From contig WHUZ01000004.1 in the NCBI GenBank assembly GCA_015179045.1, positions 1,550,001-1,614,000 of the forward strand: a stretch of DNA of 64,000 bases. Reading direction: 5' to 3'. This DNA comes from Kalaharituber pfeilii (lineage: Eukaryota > Ascomycota > Pezizomycetes > Pezizales > Pezizaceae). Below are positions 29,614 through 42,900 of this stretch, in pieces. The notes below the pieces were generated by a model that did no database searches, had not been told where the DNA came from, and saw nothing but the letters and a program-made list of their open reading frames with translations. The translations under genes were made by a program, and so were the position numbers. Numbering within the stretch: position 1 is the stretch's first letter; each line of letters begins with the position of its first letter.

Positions 29614-31307
29614 ATGAGTGACAAATCAAGTGGTGATTCAGATACACACAATGAAGAGGCCGGAATTAGTAAGAAGTTGAGGTCCGCTGAAATGGAATTG
29701 AAGTACGCGGACAACGGTGTAAGTGTAATCCACGCACGGTCAAATAGCTAGGTAGTTATCTAATCAGGTAACAGATAGCGTTAACTCCGCAACCAACTGC
29801 GGATCCCAAAGATCCTCTGAACTGGAGCTCAACGAAAAAGAATGCCATTCTATTGACAGTTGCACTGGGCGCCTATGCCGCGGACTTTGGATCCGGTGCC
29901 GATATTCCTTGCATCGTCAAGCAGGGAATTGAATGGAATATGACCCCCAATGAGGTGAATTATTCTGGTAACCTGAACCTTATATTCCTGTAGGTCTCCT
30001 TAACTCTTTACCAAAGTGCTATTCTGATATTGGAAACAGAGGAATTGGTGGTCTATTCTGGATTCCAGTAATATACTTCTGGGGCCGTGCACCCGTGTTG
30101 TTTTGGACAACCCTATCTGGAACATTGTTCACACTCGGATGCTGCGTGACGACAGACTTCCAGACGTACTATGCCATGCGCGCGTTGATGGGATTCACCC
30201 TAACAGCGCCCCAAACAATTGGTCTTGCTTTCATCAAGGACATGTTCTTCTTCCAGTATGTTACCTCCAAACTTCGAACCAGCATCCATAGCCCAGCTAA
30301 TATACCCTAATAGTGAGCATGCGCGAAAGATCGGTATCTGGGCGGCTGTATTCCTCGTTGGGCCATACTGCGGGCCGCTCTTTGGTAATTTCATCGTTGA
30401 CGGCACAGGTGAATGGCGACCAGTATTCTGGCTTGTCTTTGCCTTCTGCTGCTTTGTCCTCGTCCTCATTGTGCTGTTTATCGATGAGACTTGGTACAAC
30501 CGCAACATTCCCATGGACAAACAACCGGAGCGAGGATCTACTGAATGGGACAGGATGATGCGCTTGACCGGTATCTGGCAGATTAAGCATCATTCAGGGT
30601 ATTTCCTTCCTGTCCTATCCAGCTGCAAGCGGTTGACCACCGTCTTATTCAAGCCCATCATGCTCCCAACCATGTGCTACTACATGATGAGCTTTATGTG
30701 GGCTATCGGTATCAACATCACAACTTCCATTCTGCTAGAGGCCCCTCAGGCAGCTGGTGGGTACGGTTTCAACGCGAAGGCAATCGGGTACACTTACTTC
30801 ACTCCCCTGGTTGGTGTCGCTATTGGAGAGGCATTCGGTCACTTCTTTAACGACTTTGTTGCAAACCGATATATCCGAAAACACAATGGCGAGTTCAAGC
30901 CTGAAGTGCGGTTGTGGATAAACTACATTTCCTTCTTCTTCATGCCTCCTGGGCTCGTGCTTATTGGCCAGACACTGCACCGCCATCTCCACTGGTCGGC
31001 ATTGGTGATGGGATGGGGGATGTACGTCTTTGGTGTGATGGCTGCCTCAGTGGGAGTTACCGCCTATACCCTTGATTGCTATCCAAATGCCTCTGGAGAA
31101 GTCGGCGGATACATAAACTTCGCACGTGTGGCCGGTGGTTTCATCGTGGGATATTTCCAGATGCCATGGGGAATGAAAGTGGGATATGATGTCAGTTTTG
31201 GTACCCAAGCCGGCATTGTCACTGCGGCAGTGATCCTCTTGATCATTATCCAGCGCTTCGGTCGGATTTGGAGAGAGAAAGGAGGGCAGGTTGAATTTGA
31301 GTTCTAA
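29614..31307 (+). CDS. MFS transporter (fungal drug:H+/HOL1-like), four exons
   Basis: Predicted plasma-membrane major facilitator. Exons 29614-29718, 29775-29989, 30040-30255 and 30314-31307 (introns 56, 50 and 58 nt, GT..AG) give exactly 510 codons (509 aa). The cytosolic N-terminus ends in DPKDPLNWSSTKKN, where the DPxNWS motif typically precedes TM1 in this fungal family. Further motifs: GRAPVLFWTTLSG (loop 2-3), the TAPQTIGLAFIKDMFFF .. HEHARKIGIWA segment, and VGPYCGPLFGNFI in TM5. About 12 hydrophobic segments are visible, with the central loop around DETWYNRN..STEWDRMMRL, and the length is normal. Substrate unknown; related proteins include HOL1-like and drug/polyamine carriers. The start ATG gives a typical acidic N-terminal tail. 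No cluster partner is evident nearby. Confidence 0.93.
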
Positions 31308-34300
31308 TCATGGAAGATGCTGTAGCTTAATCCGGTGGACGACAATTTGCAGCGATGTGAATACCCTTTTGCTGTTCGAAGGCGCAGGCTGATGTGGTCT
31401 GGTTACACTTGATGATTTGGAATTGTTGTTCGCAGTATTGTGCGTTACAATGACTTCCTGTCTTTTAAATGATATATATTTATTTTATAAGTACTTTGTT
31501 AGTCTCGTGCCCAGGTAATTTATGACCCTTTAAATTGGAGTGATGAATATTGAGCATTATTCGCTGGTATCGCCCTCCACAGGTTTCCTGCACACCTGAA
31601 GCTATAAAACAATGCCGGTGTCCAATGGGTTCGTTTGACTGGCTCACAAATTGCTTGTTCCATACAAAGGTCTGCTCGAGTGATGCTGACTAGTGTTCCG
31701 AAAGAACATGTGATGGTTCCCTTTTTGTTTTTTTAACCTTTTCCTCTATCACAGCCATCGCGATCGACAGGCTCTCCTTGCTTCCTTGCTTCAATATAGG
31801 CTGAGGGTTATTCATTCCTTGTCCACTGAGTAGCCGCACATGCAGCAGCAATGCAGGAGGGAGTGTGTTGCATGAGATGATCGATGAGCATGAGTAAAGA
31901 ACAAAGTGCGTAGTATTCGTGCTTGTTGCTCAGCTTGGACGAGAGTGGGCTGAAGTCGGGGGTTCCATATTCGAAAACAGGAGAGTATATAAATTCTGTG
32001 AGGAATGCGAGAGGAAATTGAATGGCAGGGTACTAGTGCTTACTTGTACTAGAATATGTACTAGAATAAGAGCCTGGGTATGCTATACTGCGAGAACAGC
32101 TAGAATACAATCACCGTTCGCATTGTGCCGATCGGATGGCCGGTCGGGAGGGACACGGCCCACATCGGATGCGCTTCGGCCGGACGAGCAGTCGGATAAA
32201 CAGGATCCACAATCATGCAGAAAGGACGCCATGGCCATGGCAACGACAAGTCATACCTATGTCGTCAAGGCCTAGTAATGGCATCTCCCGTAGATTGCTG
32301 GACTGGGGGTAGCAGAAGGGAAAGTGGGATAACACAATGCGGAGCGGGAATAATATCCTGGTGAGTCTTCCTTTATGGACGAGGCGGTGGGATATAGCGG
32401 CGGCGCGACAGGGCCATACGCAATAATGCCCGGTCGGATATCAAACTTGTCGCGCTTTATCTGCCGTAGCATGGCAATCCTATCTCGCTGGCCAGTCAAG
32501 TCTCTTCCGGCGGGGGGTATCATAATTGAAAGACTCCGCAATCGGGGTGGGTCGACTCTGATCAAACCTCCTCCGTTCGCCCACATGCACATCATTCACA
32601 TTCACCCTGCGTGCGTACTGGCTACCGTCCCTGTTATTTTTGTGCTGCATGTAGAATTCTCATGTCGTTGCGAGAAGGGAGAATGCTCCATTCTCCTTGC
32701 TTCATCTGCTTTCTCTCGTCACATCTTGTATGGATTGTCAGGTATTTTCTGCCTGTTTTAATTTTTCTCCGTTATGGTTCCTGCACCTTCGCACTCACGC
32801 ATTGCCCTGGCCTGGTCAATGCCGCGGCTGCAGGCAGAAGCACGCCTCTCCAGGCTAGGTTCCTGTACCGGTGTACCGGTGAGAGGTTTGCAGTGGTGTT
32901 TGTCCGTCAGCCACAGACTGTGATAGGGAGAGAGCGGAATTTGCTGGCGTAAAAGTAGGCGGAAGTGGGGGCGTACGGCGTAGACATGTCAAATATTCTC
33001 CGTTTGTAGCATCGACATCGCAGTTCCGTTGCCATGGCCAAATTTCCAACAGCACGAGAGAAACTGCGCTGTATCGGCCCTCTGTGAGCCCCGTGAAGCA
33101 GGCAGTCGCCCGTGGTAGAGCGTCCCGGCGGCGGAGATGAAGATCACCAGCGCCCCCGTGCCTGTTGGATTGTTGAGGGCGGGGAAGGGGAGGGGAGGAG
33201 GGGTATCGAGCGTTGGCTGTAGGGCAGGGGCGACGCATGCTTGGGTTTCATGTTGTCTATCGAGCGTTACGCTGGCGTATACTAACTAGTACGCGTGCCA
33301 AATGTAGCCTATTATTACAAGTATTTACTTTGGTGTCACAGTCGCCGAACCACAGGCATCGCAACATCGCAACACCGCAGCAAGCCTAGATAGTGGCCTG
33401 CATCCATAATCACCGTCAAACCACGGCCAAACCAACCAAACCAACCAAACCACCCAAACCAAACAAACCAAACAAAACATCCCCGCCATCAACCCCCATC
33501 CAGCCATCCCGCTGCTCTGTTTTCTTCTCCCGTCCAGCTACCCCTGCCTTCCCGCCCCCTCCACGCCTCATCAAATAGCTCAGAGCAGCACCATCCACCC
33601 TACTCGCTTTAGCTAGCTTGCTGGGGTCCATCTGCAGACGGTGACTAACGCATTAAATGAACACTTAAACAAAGGAAAAAAAAAAAACAAAAAAAAAACA
33701 AAAAAAAACAACGTAGATTGGCGGCGCAAGGGCTGACGTCCACGGCATATTTCCGCAGAAGAAAGCTTCCCTCCCATTTATCTTCGTTGACATTGGAAGA
33801 CGCTGTCAACGTCGAAACGACAGCAGGCAGTCACAGCACCGGCGCCATAGCAACGAAACGAAACAACGGTCCCCATTTGGTTACCTATCTACTGGTGGCC
33901 CAGGGATCATTAGCCAGGTAGAGACGCAGGCAGCAAGCAGCAACGCAGCCAGGGTCATCTCGAGGCAGGGTCTTTACGCACGGCAACGGGGCTACAGCAC
34001 GAGAGACACGCACAAGCGGCGACGGAGGCAAGACAAGACCGGGCTCACAGTCTGCCGTCTGTCATTCTTGCTTCTTTCTCGTCTCCTGCTCAAGCGTTCC
34101 ACTTAAGCGTTTGTCCGACTATACTAATCTATTAGGGTAGAAAGCGGGGGAGAGCTTAGCTTCAGTTTGACGCCCGAGATTTTTTCGCTCGCTCGCTGGC
34201 GAGACTCCCTTCCCCCTCTGTCGAAACTGCTCTGCTGGCCTAGTTCGACTTGAACGCGGGGCAGACGAGGCCGAGTCGGGGTTTGGTCATTCGAACAAAA

Positions 34301-34872
34301 TTGGTTGGGGCACTTCACGCATCCAGACGCAGGCGCAGACGCAGGAGGTAGCATTATTAGCACCAGTAACCAGGTGCTGAGAAAGCAGACTGCAACGGCC
34401 TGCGCCAGCCCGTGTCGATTTGGTTGGACGATATACTTGGGGTGTGGCCATAGTGGACTTGGGACGACGATATCGATATACTGTGTAGTTCCGTGCACCT
34501 TTCGTCGCTGTCGTATGTGGGAAGTCGAAATCATAATTTTCAACGCACAGCATCACCTACATCAAGCGCATACACACTCTACTATTTCCATAGCACGAAA
34601 TTCCAAGGGAGTGTGTGGTGGCACGAGGGCACAAACTCAGTTTTAAAGCTGCTGGATACCGCCCACGGGACTGACCGGATCGACTTGCTGCCCCCCCAAA
34701 CAAACCAGACTGGCGCTTCCGTTCACTAGGAGTGAGGAGCTAGAAGCTCGACGTTTTCTTCGTGAGGCGAATCCTCCACTCTAAATATTTTTTTGCTTTG
34801 TCTCTTTATCCTCCGTCCTGTATTTCTTCTCCGCTGCCGGCGTTCCCAAGGTTCTTGACTGTTATCTCAGCG
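31308..34872. other. Long intergenic region
   Basis: About 3.6 kb without a gene I can support. ORFs at 31919-32275 and 32375-32761 (+) lack domains and introns and are probably chance frames. A (CCAAA)n microsatellite spans ~33421-33477 and an A-rich tract 33676-33710 has no LINE hairpin. Confidence 0.45.
33421..33477. repeat. (CCAAA)n microsatellite
   Basis: Imperfect tandem CCAAA/CCAAACCAA units cause the NKPNKP-type and VWLVW-type open frames seen on the two strands. Confidence 0.8.
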
Positions 34873-36320
34873 ATGGGGTGCGGAAAGTAAGTTCCCCTTT
34901 CGTTTACTCTGCTGTAGTCATAATCAATATCCCGCGTGTATCTATAAATAGTGCATGTGGTGATTGTGCCTCCCCCATCAACAGAGGCATCTGTTTGCGA
35001 CCGAGCGTCGAAGAAGCTCTGGACTAACAACTTCCCTCCGCCCCCACTTTACCCCACACAGGCCCTCGAGAATCGTCCCATCCCACGACAAGACACACCC
35101 ACCCAGTTCCGTGGCTGCGAGCAATGAGCCGGTCGCTGCACCGCGTCAAGTAGCATCGTCACAGCATAAACGGGCACAGTCCAGTGGTCTGCCACGAGCC
35201 ACTTTCCCGACTTCGATACCTGTGAACGCGAATGGGAATGCAGGGCATAGGAACTCAGTGAGGTCTCAAAATGGGAGAACATCAGCGCAGGGGGACGGAA
35301 AGAAACAAGGGGAACAGCAGGAGGAGAAAAAACAACAGCAACGATATCAGTCACCGAGGTCAACGCCCACAGTTTCATCCAGAACTAAACGGCTATCTAG
35401 TTCAGGAAATGGCAGTCTAAACGGCAGCACAAACGCCAGTAACGGTCATGCACGAAACGGAAACGCCACATCAAACGGCGATGCGCTGAAGTCGACATCA
35501 TCTGTACGGACCCTACAGCGTCAGTTATCACGAGGGAACTCACTCGGTCCGTCGGCAAAGTTGGCTAATGGTGGAACCGGTACAAATGGTAATGCAACAA
35601 CAGGAGGCGAAAGGGGCGGCAATAAGACTGCCGCTCTCTATACGACCTCAGCTACAGCCAATGTTACAAAGGTAGCGAATGCTGCTACTAGGACACTGAA
35701 GGAAATGGATATGAATAATGGAGCGGCGGTGAACGGAATGAACAAGAGTAATAGTAGTGTTACATCGAATGGAAGCAAGCTTGCTATCCCGAGGCCAAGG
35801 ACGGCATCGAAAGTGCAGAAATGCAACCGCAGTCGCAGGAACAGCAACCGCCACCATCACCACCACAGCAGCCATCACCGCCATTACTACCCAAAGCGTT
35901 AGTGAAGGATCCCGAAGTTGAGGCGAAGACGAAGATTCCGAGGCCGAGGTAAATTAATTTATGCTTTTTGGCGGAATTTGGAATTTTTGACGCAATAACT
36001 AATCAGTGACTGGCAACAGACAAGCAACCCAACCCCGCCGCCACATCCGCCTCGTCTACTCATGCGAAGAACTTCGGGCAAAAGCGAGAGCGCGGAGCCC
36101 AAGTATTAATATTTCAGCAGACACCAGCAGTAGTAGCCTTGGTACAGGAGACGAGGGGCATAGCCAGGGACAGGTCAAGGGGAGGAAAGAGGGAAGGGCA
36201 GAGCAGCAAGCGAATCCAGAGCAGAGACAGCAGAATGGACAAGCGAAGCAGAGGCCCAGGTCCATGATGTGGGGAGTCGAAGTGGAGGCGGTAGGTGTGG
36301 GGCGTTGGGCGGACCGGTGA
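34873..36320 (+). CDS. Low-complexity protein with N-terminal MGCGK (putative acylation signal)
   Basis: Candidate model: exons 34873-34886, 35062-35747, 35819-35948 and 36020-36320 (377 codons). The first exon holds only ATGGGGTGCGGAAA before a GTAAGT donor; intron 34887-35061 ends CACACAG and yields MGCGKPSRIVPSHDK. Gly2 suggests N-myristoylation and Cys3 palmitoylation, hence membrane anchoring (inference). The body is Ser/Asn/Gly/Gln-rich with repeated NGNA/NGS runs, a Pro/Gln patch (QQPPPSPPQQ) and IPRPR motifs; the C-terminal exon contains RRHIRLVYSCEELRAKA. The third intron (35748-35818) is uncertain: it restores the frame but removes an IPRPRTASK motif, so a frameshift is the alternative. 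No enzyme domain is recognised. Confidence 0.5.
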
Positions 36321-39300
36321 GGGTGTTGTAGTGGTGTTCCGGGTGGTGAGATGTGCAAGAACAGATTAAATTGATATGCGTATATGCCAAAAAAGGTAAT
36401 TGAGTGGGCGGTTGATATCGATTTTGTTCATGTTTAGTCATTTTATTTGTTTCGAGGTTTTTTTCTTTTTTCCCTCTTCAATTTCTTATTATTTTGTTTG
36501 CGTTTCACTCCATCCCATCTGGTACATCCTAACCTTATGTGATCTCTGGCGGCTCTGCCTGATACAAAAGTACCCCATAATATCTTGGATTTTGTATCCG
36601 CGGTTACACTTATTTAAGAGACTAACCTACTACTACCCCCTTTACCTGTCTTTCTACCTTTCTTCTGGGTAATCCAGGATTACACTTGCACTTTCATCAC
36701 GATGTAAATGTCACGAAGTTCATGCTTTTTCCTTTTCCCTTCTGCTCCTTTTTTCCTGTTTTTTCCACCCCTCCTACTTGCACCTCCCCCTTCTTCCTCC
36801 TTTTTACTTTATATCTTTCTATCTATTTTCACTTCTATTGAACTCAACTAATGTCGCAATGTGTAATGTGTTTCCTACATGCGTTATCTTATCTAGTTCT
36901 ATCCTTTTTTTTTTTTTTGTTTCTCATCTCGGCTTTCGTTCTGTCTGTACCGTCTATGTGCACTTTTTGTTTTGCAGTCTGAAATTTATTCTGAGCATTA
37001 GCGAGCGTTTTGCTTTTTTTCGTTTTCGTTTTTTTACCTTTTTATGTTTATTTTTCCTCTTGGAGTTACTTCTGACGTGGTGGTGTTGATGGTGGTGTGT
37101 TATGCTGTGCTACGTTGCGGTAGGTAAGTACGTAAGTATGTATGTATTTCGTGGACTCTCGCCCTGTATCGATCGATTCGTCCTTTTTGTTTCCTCAGAG
37201 TGATGTAGTGGGGTGTATTGCGTCGTGGTGTCATGGCGGTGGATCTATTTTGACATATTCATATTTCTGTTCTCTTCTATTGCTGAAGAGAAAGATTGGA
37301 TGGATTTCGTGCTGCTTCATTGCGCGATGGGCGTGCCCATGTGTAATAACATTGGAACCTGTTCAAGAAAAGAACGAAAGAAATTTTGCGCTAGATGTTA
37401 AGCAAAGCAAGATCTAATGATAGTGTGCCGGGGGGATGCTAGGGCTATGAAAACATGCCGTGGAGGAGGGTCGGGGGGTGGTAAAGGGAGAGTATGTTGG
37501 TGGAGGAGAAAATTACGAGAAAAAAAAAAAAAGAAAAAAAAGAAAAAAAAAAAAAAAAAGATTGAAGAGAACTCTAAGCCTGGTCACGAGACTAGAGAGA
37601 TACCATGGTCAAGTCCCTGCTCCCCTCTCTCACTTTTCTGGACCAGGTTGGCTATACATCATATTTTATACTTGCGCGCGTGATGTGAGCGGGGCTTACA
37701 CTTGAATTCGATATTTATTTATTTATTCTTTTTTTTTTCCTCTCCCCTTCTTTTTCAAAATACAAGATACAGTTTTCCAAGTATGCATGTAGTTTTTGAT
37801 TAGGAGCTCGCGGATCAAGTCAGAATATACAGTTATAGCGCGGGTTTGAAAACGGTAGAAAAGAAGTTGACAATTGCTATACATCAATATTATGCGCGAT
37901 GTATGCTAGAAGGTATTTCTCGTAACAACTTTGGATTGGGGTCTTGCACGCGGAGTGCTCAGGTGTAACGGAACGGGTCGTATGCAACAGGCAGGAAAGG
38001 GAGGGGAGTGGGGAAATGGAGAGGTCGTGGAGAATTAATATCATATTGGTTGACGGGCTTTGCTCCAAGAGCCTATATATTTTAAGAAAGAAGCCCGTAT
38101 CGCAACACAGCTCAAGGTAACGTTGTGGCCCTCGAGCGAAATGCTTCAATCAGCACTGGTGCATGATCCTCCTCAAAACAAAAAAAAACTCCGCAATGCA
38201 CACACGTACGGTGTATTGAGGGGTCAAAACATCTACAGAGCCGCACCAGACTCCACGAGCCTTAATAGTAAAGTACACCTCATACCATCCATCGGAGCAT
38301 ATAGTTCCAGCCCCGAGAAAGTTGAGGGTAATAGTATCTCTCCAGGCTGCGATTCCTGGTCACATACCAAGTTCGATAGTGCATCCACAAGCACATGCTA
38401 CGGCGAAATTAGATTCCACAGAATATGTATTTTCAGAATCAAGTAGTCCTAATGGCGTGCTTTCTAGACAATACGCAGGATGCCATGGATTACATTGGCC
38501 GCACTGCTGCTCCACAGCCAGATGATATATTCTACAGGCTGCACATCCCTGGAAGCAGGTGCGAAGATTCGGTAAGCAGGTTTTCAAGTCACATTCTGTT
38601 GAATAGTAATATATTTCTATGAAAATTCCATTCCTGGACTCTCAGCAGACCGATGTTTTGTAGCCTTCCACGCCTAAGGACCAAGCGATGCTAAAGCAAC
38701 AGCGCTATAACAGAACTAGAGAAGTAGTAATAAAAAGAGTTTTTATGAGAAAGGGAAGCAAGAAGTCCTCATAACGATATAAAGACGAGGTATCGATTGC
38801 AGCGGAAAATACAGACTATACTAGGTGAGTACAGATAGGTCAAAGGAGTATGGTGGAACTGTAAAGTAGGCACTGCGATCGATTGGGAGGAGAAAACTAG
38901 TAGCTGGAAGCTCTCAATGGTAGCTAGGAGTGGAGGATGTAATGCAGGGAGCTGGTAGCGGGGAGTTGAGAGTGGGAGCTTGGAGTGGGAGGCGGTATGG
39001 TGGTAGGAGTTATAAATTAGTACTTGAGTATTAGAATAGAATGTTATACATAGCCCTGCATTATAAATTATGACTCGAACATGACAGTTATAGTTATATA
39101 GCCATACTCGAGTACCGTGTGATCATCTAACAATTCTTGTGAAATTGTGAGTGTAGCAAACGGGCATTTGTCGTACAGTTGTACCCGCTTTGCTGCCATC
39201 CCACAAACTTATTTAATTTCGCACGTTACGATAGTTTATGTCAGTTCTCGTAGTTCAAATAGCATAAATAAAATAATTCAAATATATCATTCAATCACAT

Positions 39301-40172
39301 AAACGCTGGATACATTATACGAATTCAAATATTACGAAATCGTGTCTAACATAACATCCACCATTAAGTCCTGGAATAAACATAACAGGATGTTGCTTGG
39401 GCAACGATGCCCTATGCTGGGCCCCTACTTTCGCGCTATTTCCAAATACTCATGTTACACCGTTACCGTGTTGGTCACCGTCTGTGTACTCTCTGTCCTC
39501 GTCATGTACCTATACGTATGCACATGTTTGAGCACGTCCGTGTGCACCAGGTACTCCAACATCGTATGTGTTACCGTTTCGGTCAGGTTGAAGATGATCT
39601 GAATAGGCCAGCGGGATAACGGTGTATTTTCTGATTGGTGAGTATGTTGTGTTTGGAGGTGGGGGTGGGGGAGTAGGGGTATCGAGGTAGCAGAGGTGGG
39701 GGGCGGTGTATTTCGTGATTTTAGTGAACGTGATGGGAACTGCGAGGGCGGAGATGGTTGGGGAAATATTAGTAAAGAAATCGAGGACAAGGAGGAAGAG
39801 GATGGAATGATTGTAGATGAGGAGAGAGGTGTTACAACGGGTTTGAATGTAAACTTTGTTGGACGGGATATAGGGGTAGGGTTGACGGAAGCAAAGCTGG
39901 CCTAAAGTGGCTGTTCGGATACTTTGTGACTGTAGTAAGCGTGGTGTGGATGACTGTGGTCCATCTTTTTACTCTTGTGTTTATGTCAGTACTAGCTCCG
40001 ATAGTACACTCATCCGGAATTCCAGTCCCGGCTGGCTGAATCGTTGAGGTGATGGTTTTGATAATTGTAGTTGTCGATGTAGACGATGTAGATGCACTCG
40101 TAGGAGGAAGGGACTTGGTCTGGATTGTTGCTGGCGTGCTTGTATTTGCTGGATTGGTAGTAATTGCTGACT
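36321..40172. other. Long intergenic region
   Basis: About 3.9 kb. 36400-37080 is T/C-rich on the plus strand, perhaps the 3' UTR and terminator of the preceding gene, and holds only low-complexity hydrophobic frames. 37520-37560 is an A/G tract. 38890-39010 has degenerate GGGAGCTGGTAGC-like repeats. A Ser/Thr-rich minus-strand frame (39832-40170, TTTIIKTITSTIQPAG) could be a broken secreted-protein fragment but is not convincing. Confidence 0.4.
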
Positions 40173-42067
40173 CTTTTTTTTTAAATACCATTACTCGCGT
40201 GCCGCCCTAGGTGCTATGGCGAGATTAGGGACATAGGAGAGTAAGGAACTAGAATTAAGAAACCTCCGCCTCTTTCCGCCCCGGAGCTCTGAGAGAAAGA
40301 AATAGGTGATTAACTCCTAGGAAAGAACACACCGCGCTCAACGCCCCGCCCACTCCAGCAGCAGGTCTCTGCCATTCCCCCTCGCCTTCGGGGGTTCTCT
40401 CACCGCCTGCTGGCCCCCAGGCCACTCCTGCCTCCAGACTCTGCATTCTTCCTAGATGTGTTCTGCCGTCTCTTCCCCTTCCCGCACCACCCGGAATGTC
40501 TCCATCCAGTCACTTTTCTGACTGGATGGAGGTAGGGATAAAAGGCGCTAGCCAGATATATATTTAAAGCATCCGCTAATCTACTAGTACATAAACCCAT
40601 GTTCACACCCATGTTCACATCGTTATCCACCACGCCACCAGACCACCTAATCCAGTACTTGGGTATCTACTTCAGTATCCTCTTGAACTATCCTACGTGA
40701 CTGCAGAACAATCACATCCTGAGTGTGATTATCTGCACTATCATCACACTCCTGAATTTCATGATCTTCCGGCATTTCAGTCACTTTTCACTGTGAGTGC
40801 AGAATTCGCCGTGAGTGCAGAATAATAACATTCTGAGTATGATTTTATCATGTTCTTGGATAGCTCACCGTTTAGGTAACTCAGCTTCAGCCACTTCGGC
40901 ACCAGTAGGCCCACGAGTAGTACCTTTTGTCTTTGGATTATGTGAGGTTGGGATACTAGATGCTGTTCGAAACTGGGTCCGGAAGCTTGGTTCTGGAGAA
41001 GGTAAAATTGTAGTTGGGAAAGTGGGAGTTTTCCAACAAGTTTGCAATGCTTGAACAGTTTGTTGAAACTCTCGAACTTGATGTGCTACTATATGAGCAG
41101 GTTGTGCTGCAAAATGACTCTCGAGATTGTATGTTGTCTGAACAAAGTTGTATCGACCTTGAGGGTCAGGTAAGAGATTAGGTATTAGAAGTGAAGTGGA
41201 TAATGAGGTCTGAGTATTGTCAAGAGTCATAGTCCAGTGTTGATATGGATCCCATGCGGATTTGTTGAGATACCAACGAGGATGAATAAGTGAAAGTGGG
41301 ATAGACTCCTCAAGGAGAAAAAATGTGCGCAGAAAGTGTTGACATGGGATAGCATATTGGATAATAACTGAGCATGTAGTACAAGGAGTATTTCCCATAT
41401 CTTTAGCAGAATCAGAGTTCTGGTAAGTAGGAGATGATGCTGCTTGCTATTCATATTTTAATATGTCGATGCAATACATAGTAACATGCCCCTGTAACTG
41501 TGAAAATGCTCCGATACCAGTACTATCTAGATGAAGTGGCCAATGACGCTTAAGGCGACTGCGGTTCTCGGCCAATGAAGTATCATTACTAACTTTATCG
41601 AAGTACCGTACCTTTATATATATATTAGTTATACTTGTATAATTTTTTTTTTTTTTTTTTTTTAGAGATATAAATTAGAAGAAATACTTACTAGATGATG
41701 AACGGCTTCATCAAGATTATGCCTTGGATCTAAGAATGCTTTAATTGCAGGATGAAGACCTTCAGCTCACTGTGTACTATAGCAATCAAGATTTCTATAG
41801 TTGCATGTATGAATTTGAAGTACTTGATGTATTTTAGGAAGCCAAAACTCATCAATATACTGACGTTCAACAGGTAGTAACACCTCTTGCATATCATTGA
41901 AGACTTTTTCAAAAGTTTCCCAAGATATACACTATATCTAAGCCCAAATACGCAGACGAACAATCTTTAGTATATCCTCACTTGCAACCTCAGATGTCAT
42001 TCCCTTACATATTCTCATGGTCTTGGTCGAATGTAAAATGTTCCGGATAATCAAATGGATTTTCTAC

Positions 42068-42129
42068 ATCGCCATAGGCCACAGAGCGGTACGCGATTAA
42101 TGAAATAAAAAAAAAAAAAAAAAAAAAAA
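42068..42129 (+). mobile_element. Micro-retroposon, family A'
   Basis: Starts ACATCGCCATAGG, ends GCGATTAATGAAAT plus ~24 A. The 9-bp duplication GGATTTTCT lies at 42059-42067 and 42130-42138. The 5' end is the same as in the copy at 13800-13854. The inner hairpin stem is partly decayed. Confidence 0.88.
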
Positions 42130-42621
42130 GGATTTTCTGCCATCTCATGGGTATGCTCAAGTTGCTTTACTCCTATAAACCATTCCTTTTGAACGCTACC
42201 TTTGCTGGGCTTTTCTACCTTCTGTAGGAATATATATACCTCCCATTTGCAGCCAAGGTGTCGATGCTACCTCAATAGTTAATATCCAAACTAAATAGAT
42301 ATATTTATAATTAACTTACCAAGGTCTGGCGTTGACGAAGCTTTTTTCTAGAGTCAGTCGTGCTCATACCATCACTAGCTTTATATTCCTTTTGGGTCAC
42401 AGCAGTGGCTGTTAAACTATAGCGATCGCGAGGAGCATCACCATAGTGGACACATCTATAGCGGATTCTTCCACATTGCTCTGAGCCACTTGCTACCGAA
42501 ATCAAGAAGCCTTGAGAAAAGGCATAAGCCTGCAAACGGGTTTTCGCAGCACTGGGGTTTAACCCATATGGATTTACTTCTATTTTTTCGTACTTGTACT
42601 TTGTTTTGATGTAACTAGACT

Positions 42622-42673
42622 TCGCCATAGCCCATAGGGCGGCACGCGAGTAATGATATGAAAAAAAAAAAAA
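42622..42673 (+). mobile_element. Family-A tail inside the MULE
   Basis: TTCGCCATAGCCCATAGGGC.. hairpin, GCGAGTAATGATATG and ~13 A. The preceding ~15 nt (GATGTAACTAGACT) resemble the LINE-A 3' UTR, so the 5' boundary may lie a little further left. No target duplication was found. Confidence 0.75.
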
Positions 42674-42779
42674 TTTCACCCTTCTCAGGCTTTTTTAAAT
42701 ATGCAGCCGGCATAGCAGCAATGATTTCGCGGGCATGGAGAAGAGATATAGACATTGAAAAGAGATGATTGGAGCCGAG

Positions 42780-42900
42780 ATAGTGTAAGGCGAGGCTTTA
42801 GGCGAGGTTGTATGAAGCGAGGTTCTATGAGGCAAGGTTCTATGAGGCGAGGTTCTATGAGGTGAGGTTCTATGAGGCGAGGTTGTATGAGACGAGGTGT
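42780..42900. repeat. 15-bp minisatellite in the MULE
   Basis: About eight imperfect units of gaggttctatgaggc lie between the FAR1-like region and the right inverted repeat. They create repetitive frames on the minus strand (RLIEP-type) whose coding status is unclear. Confidence 0.8.

Noticed and set aside
33421..33477. Possible telomere-like repeat
   Set aside because: The unit is CCAAA, not TTAGGG/CCCTAA, and the array is short and internal.
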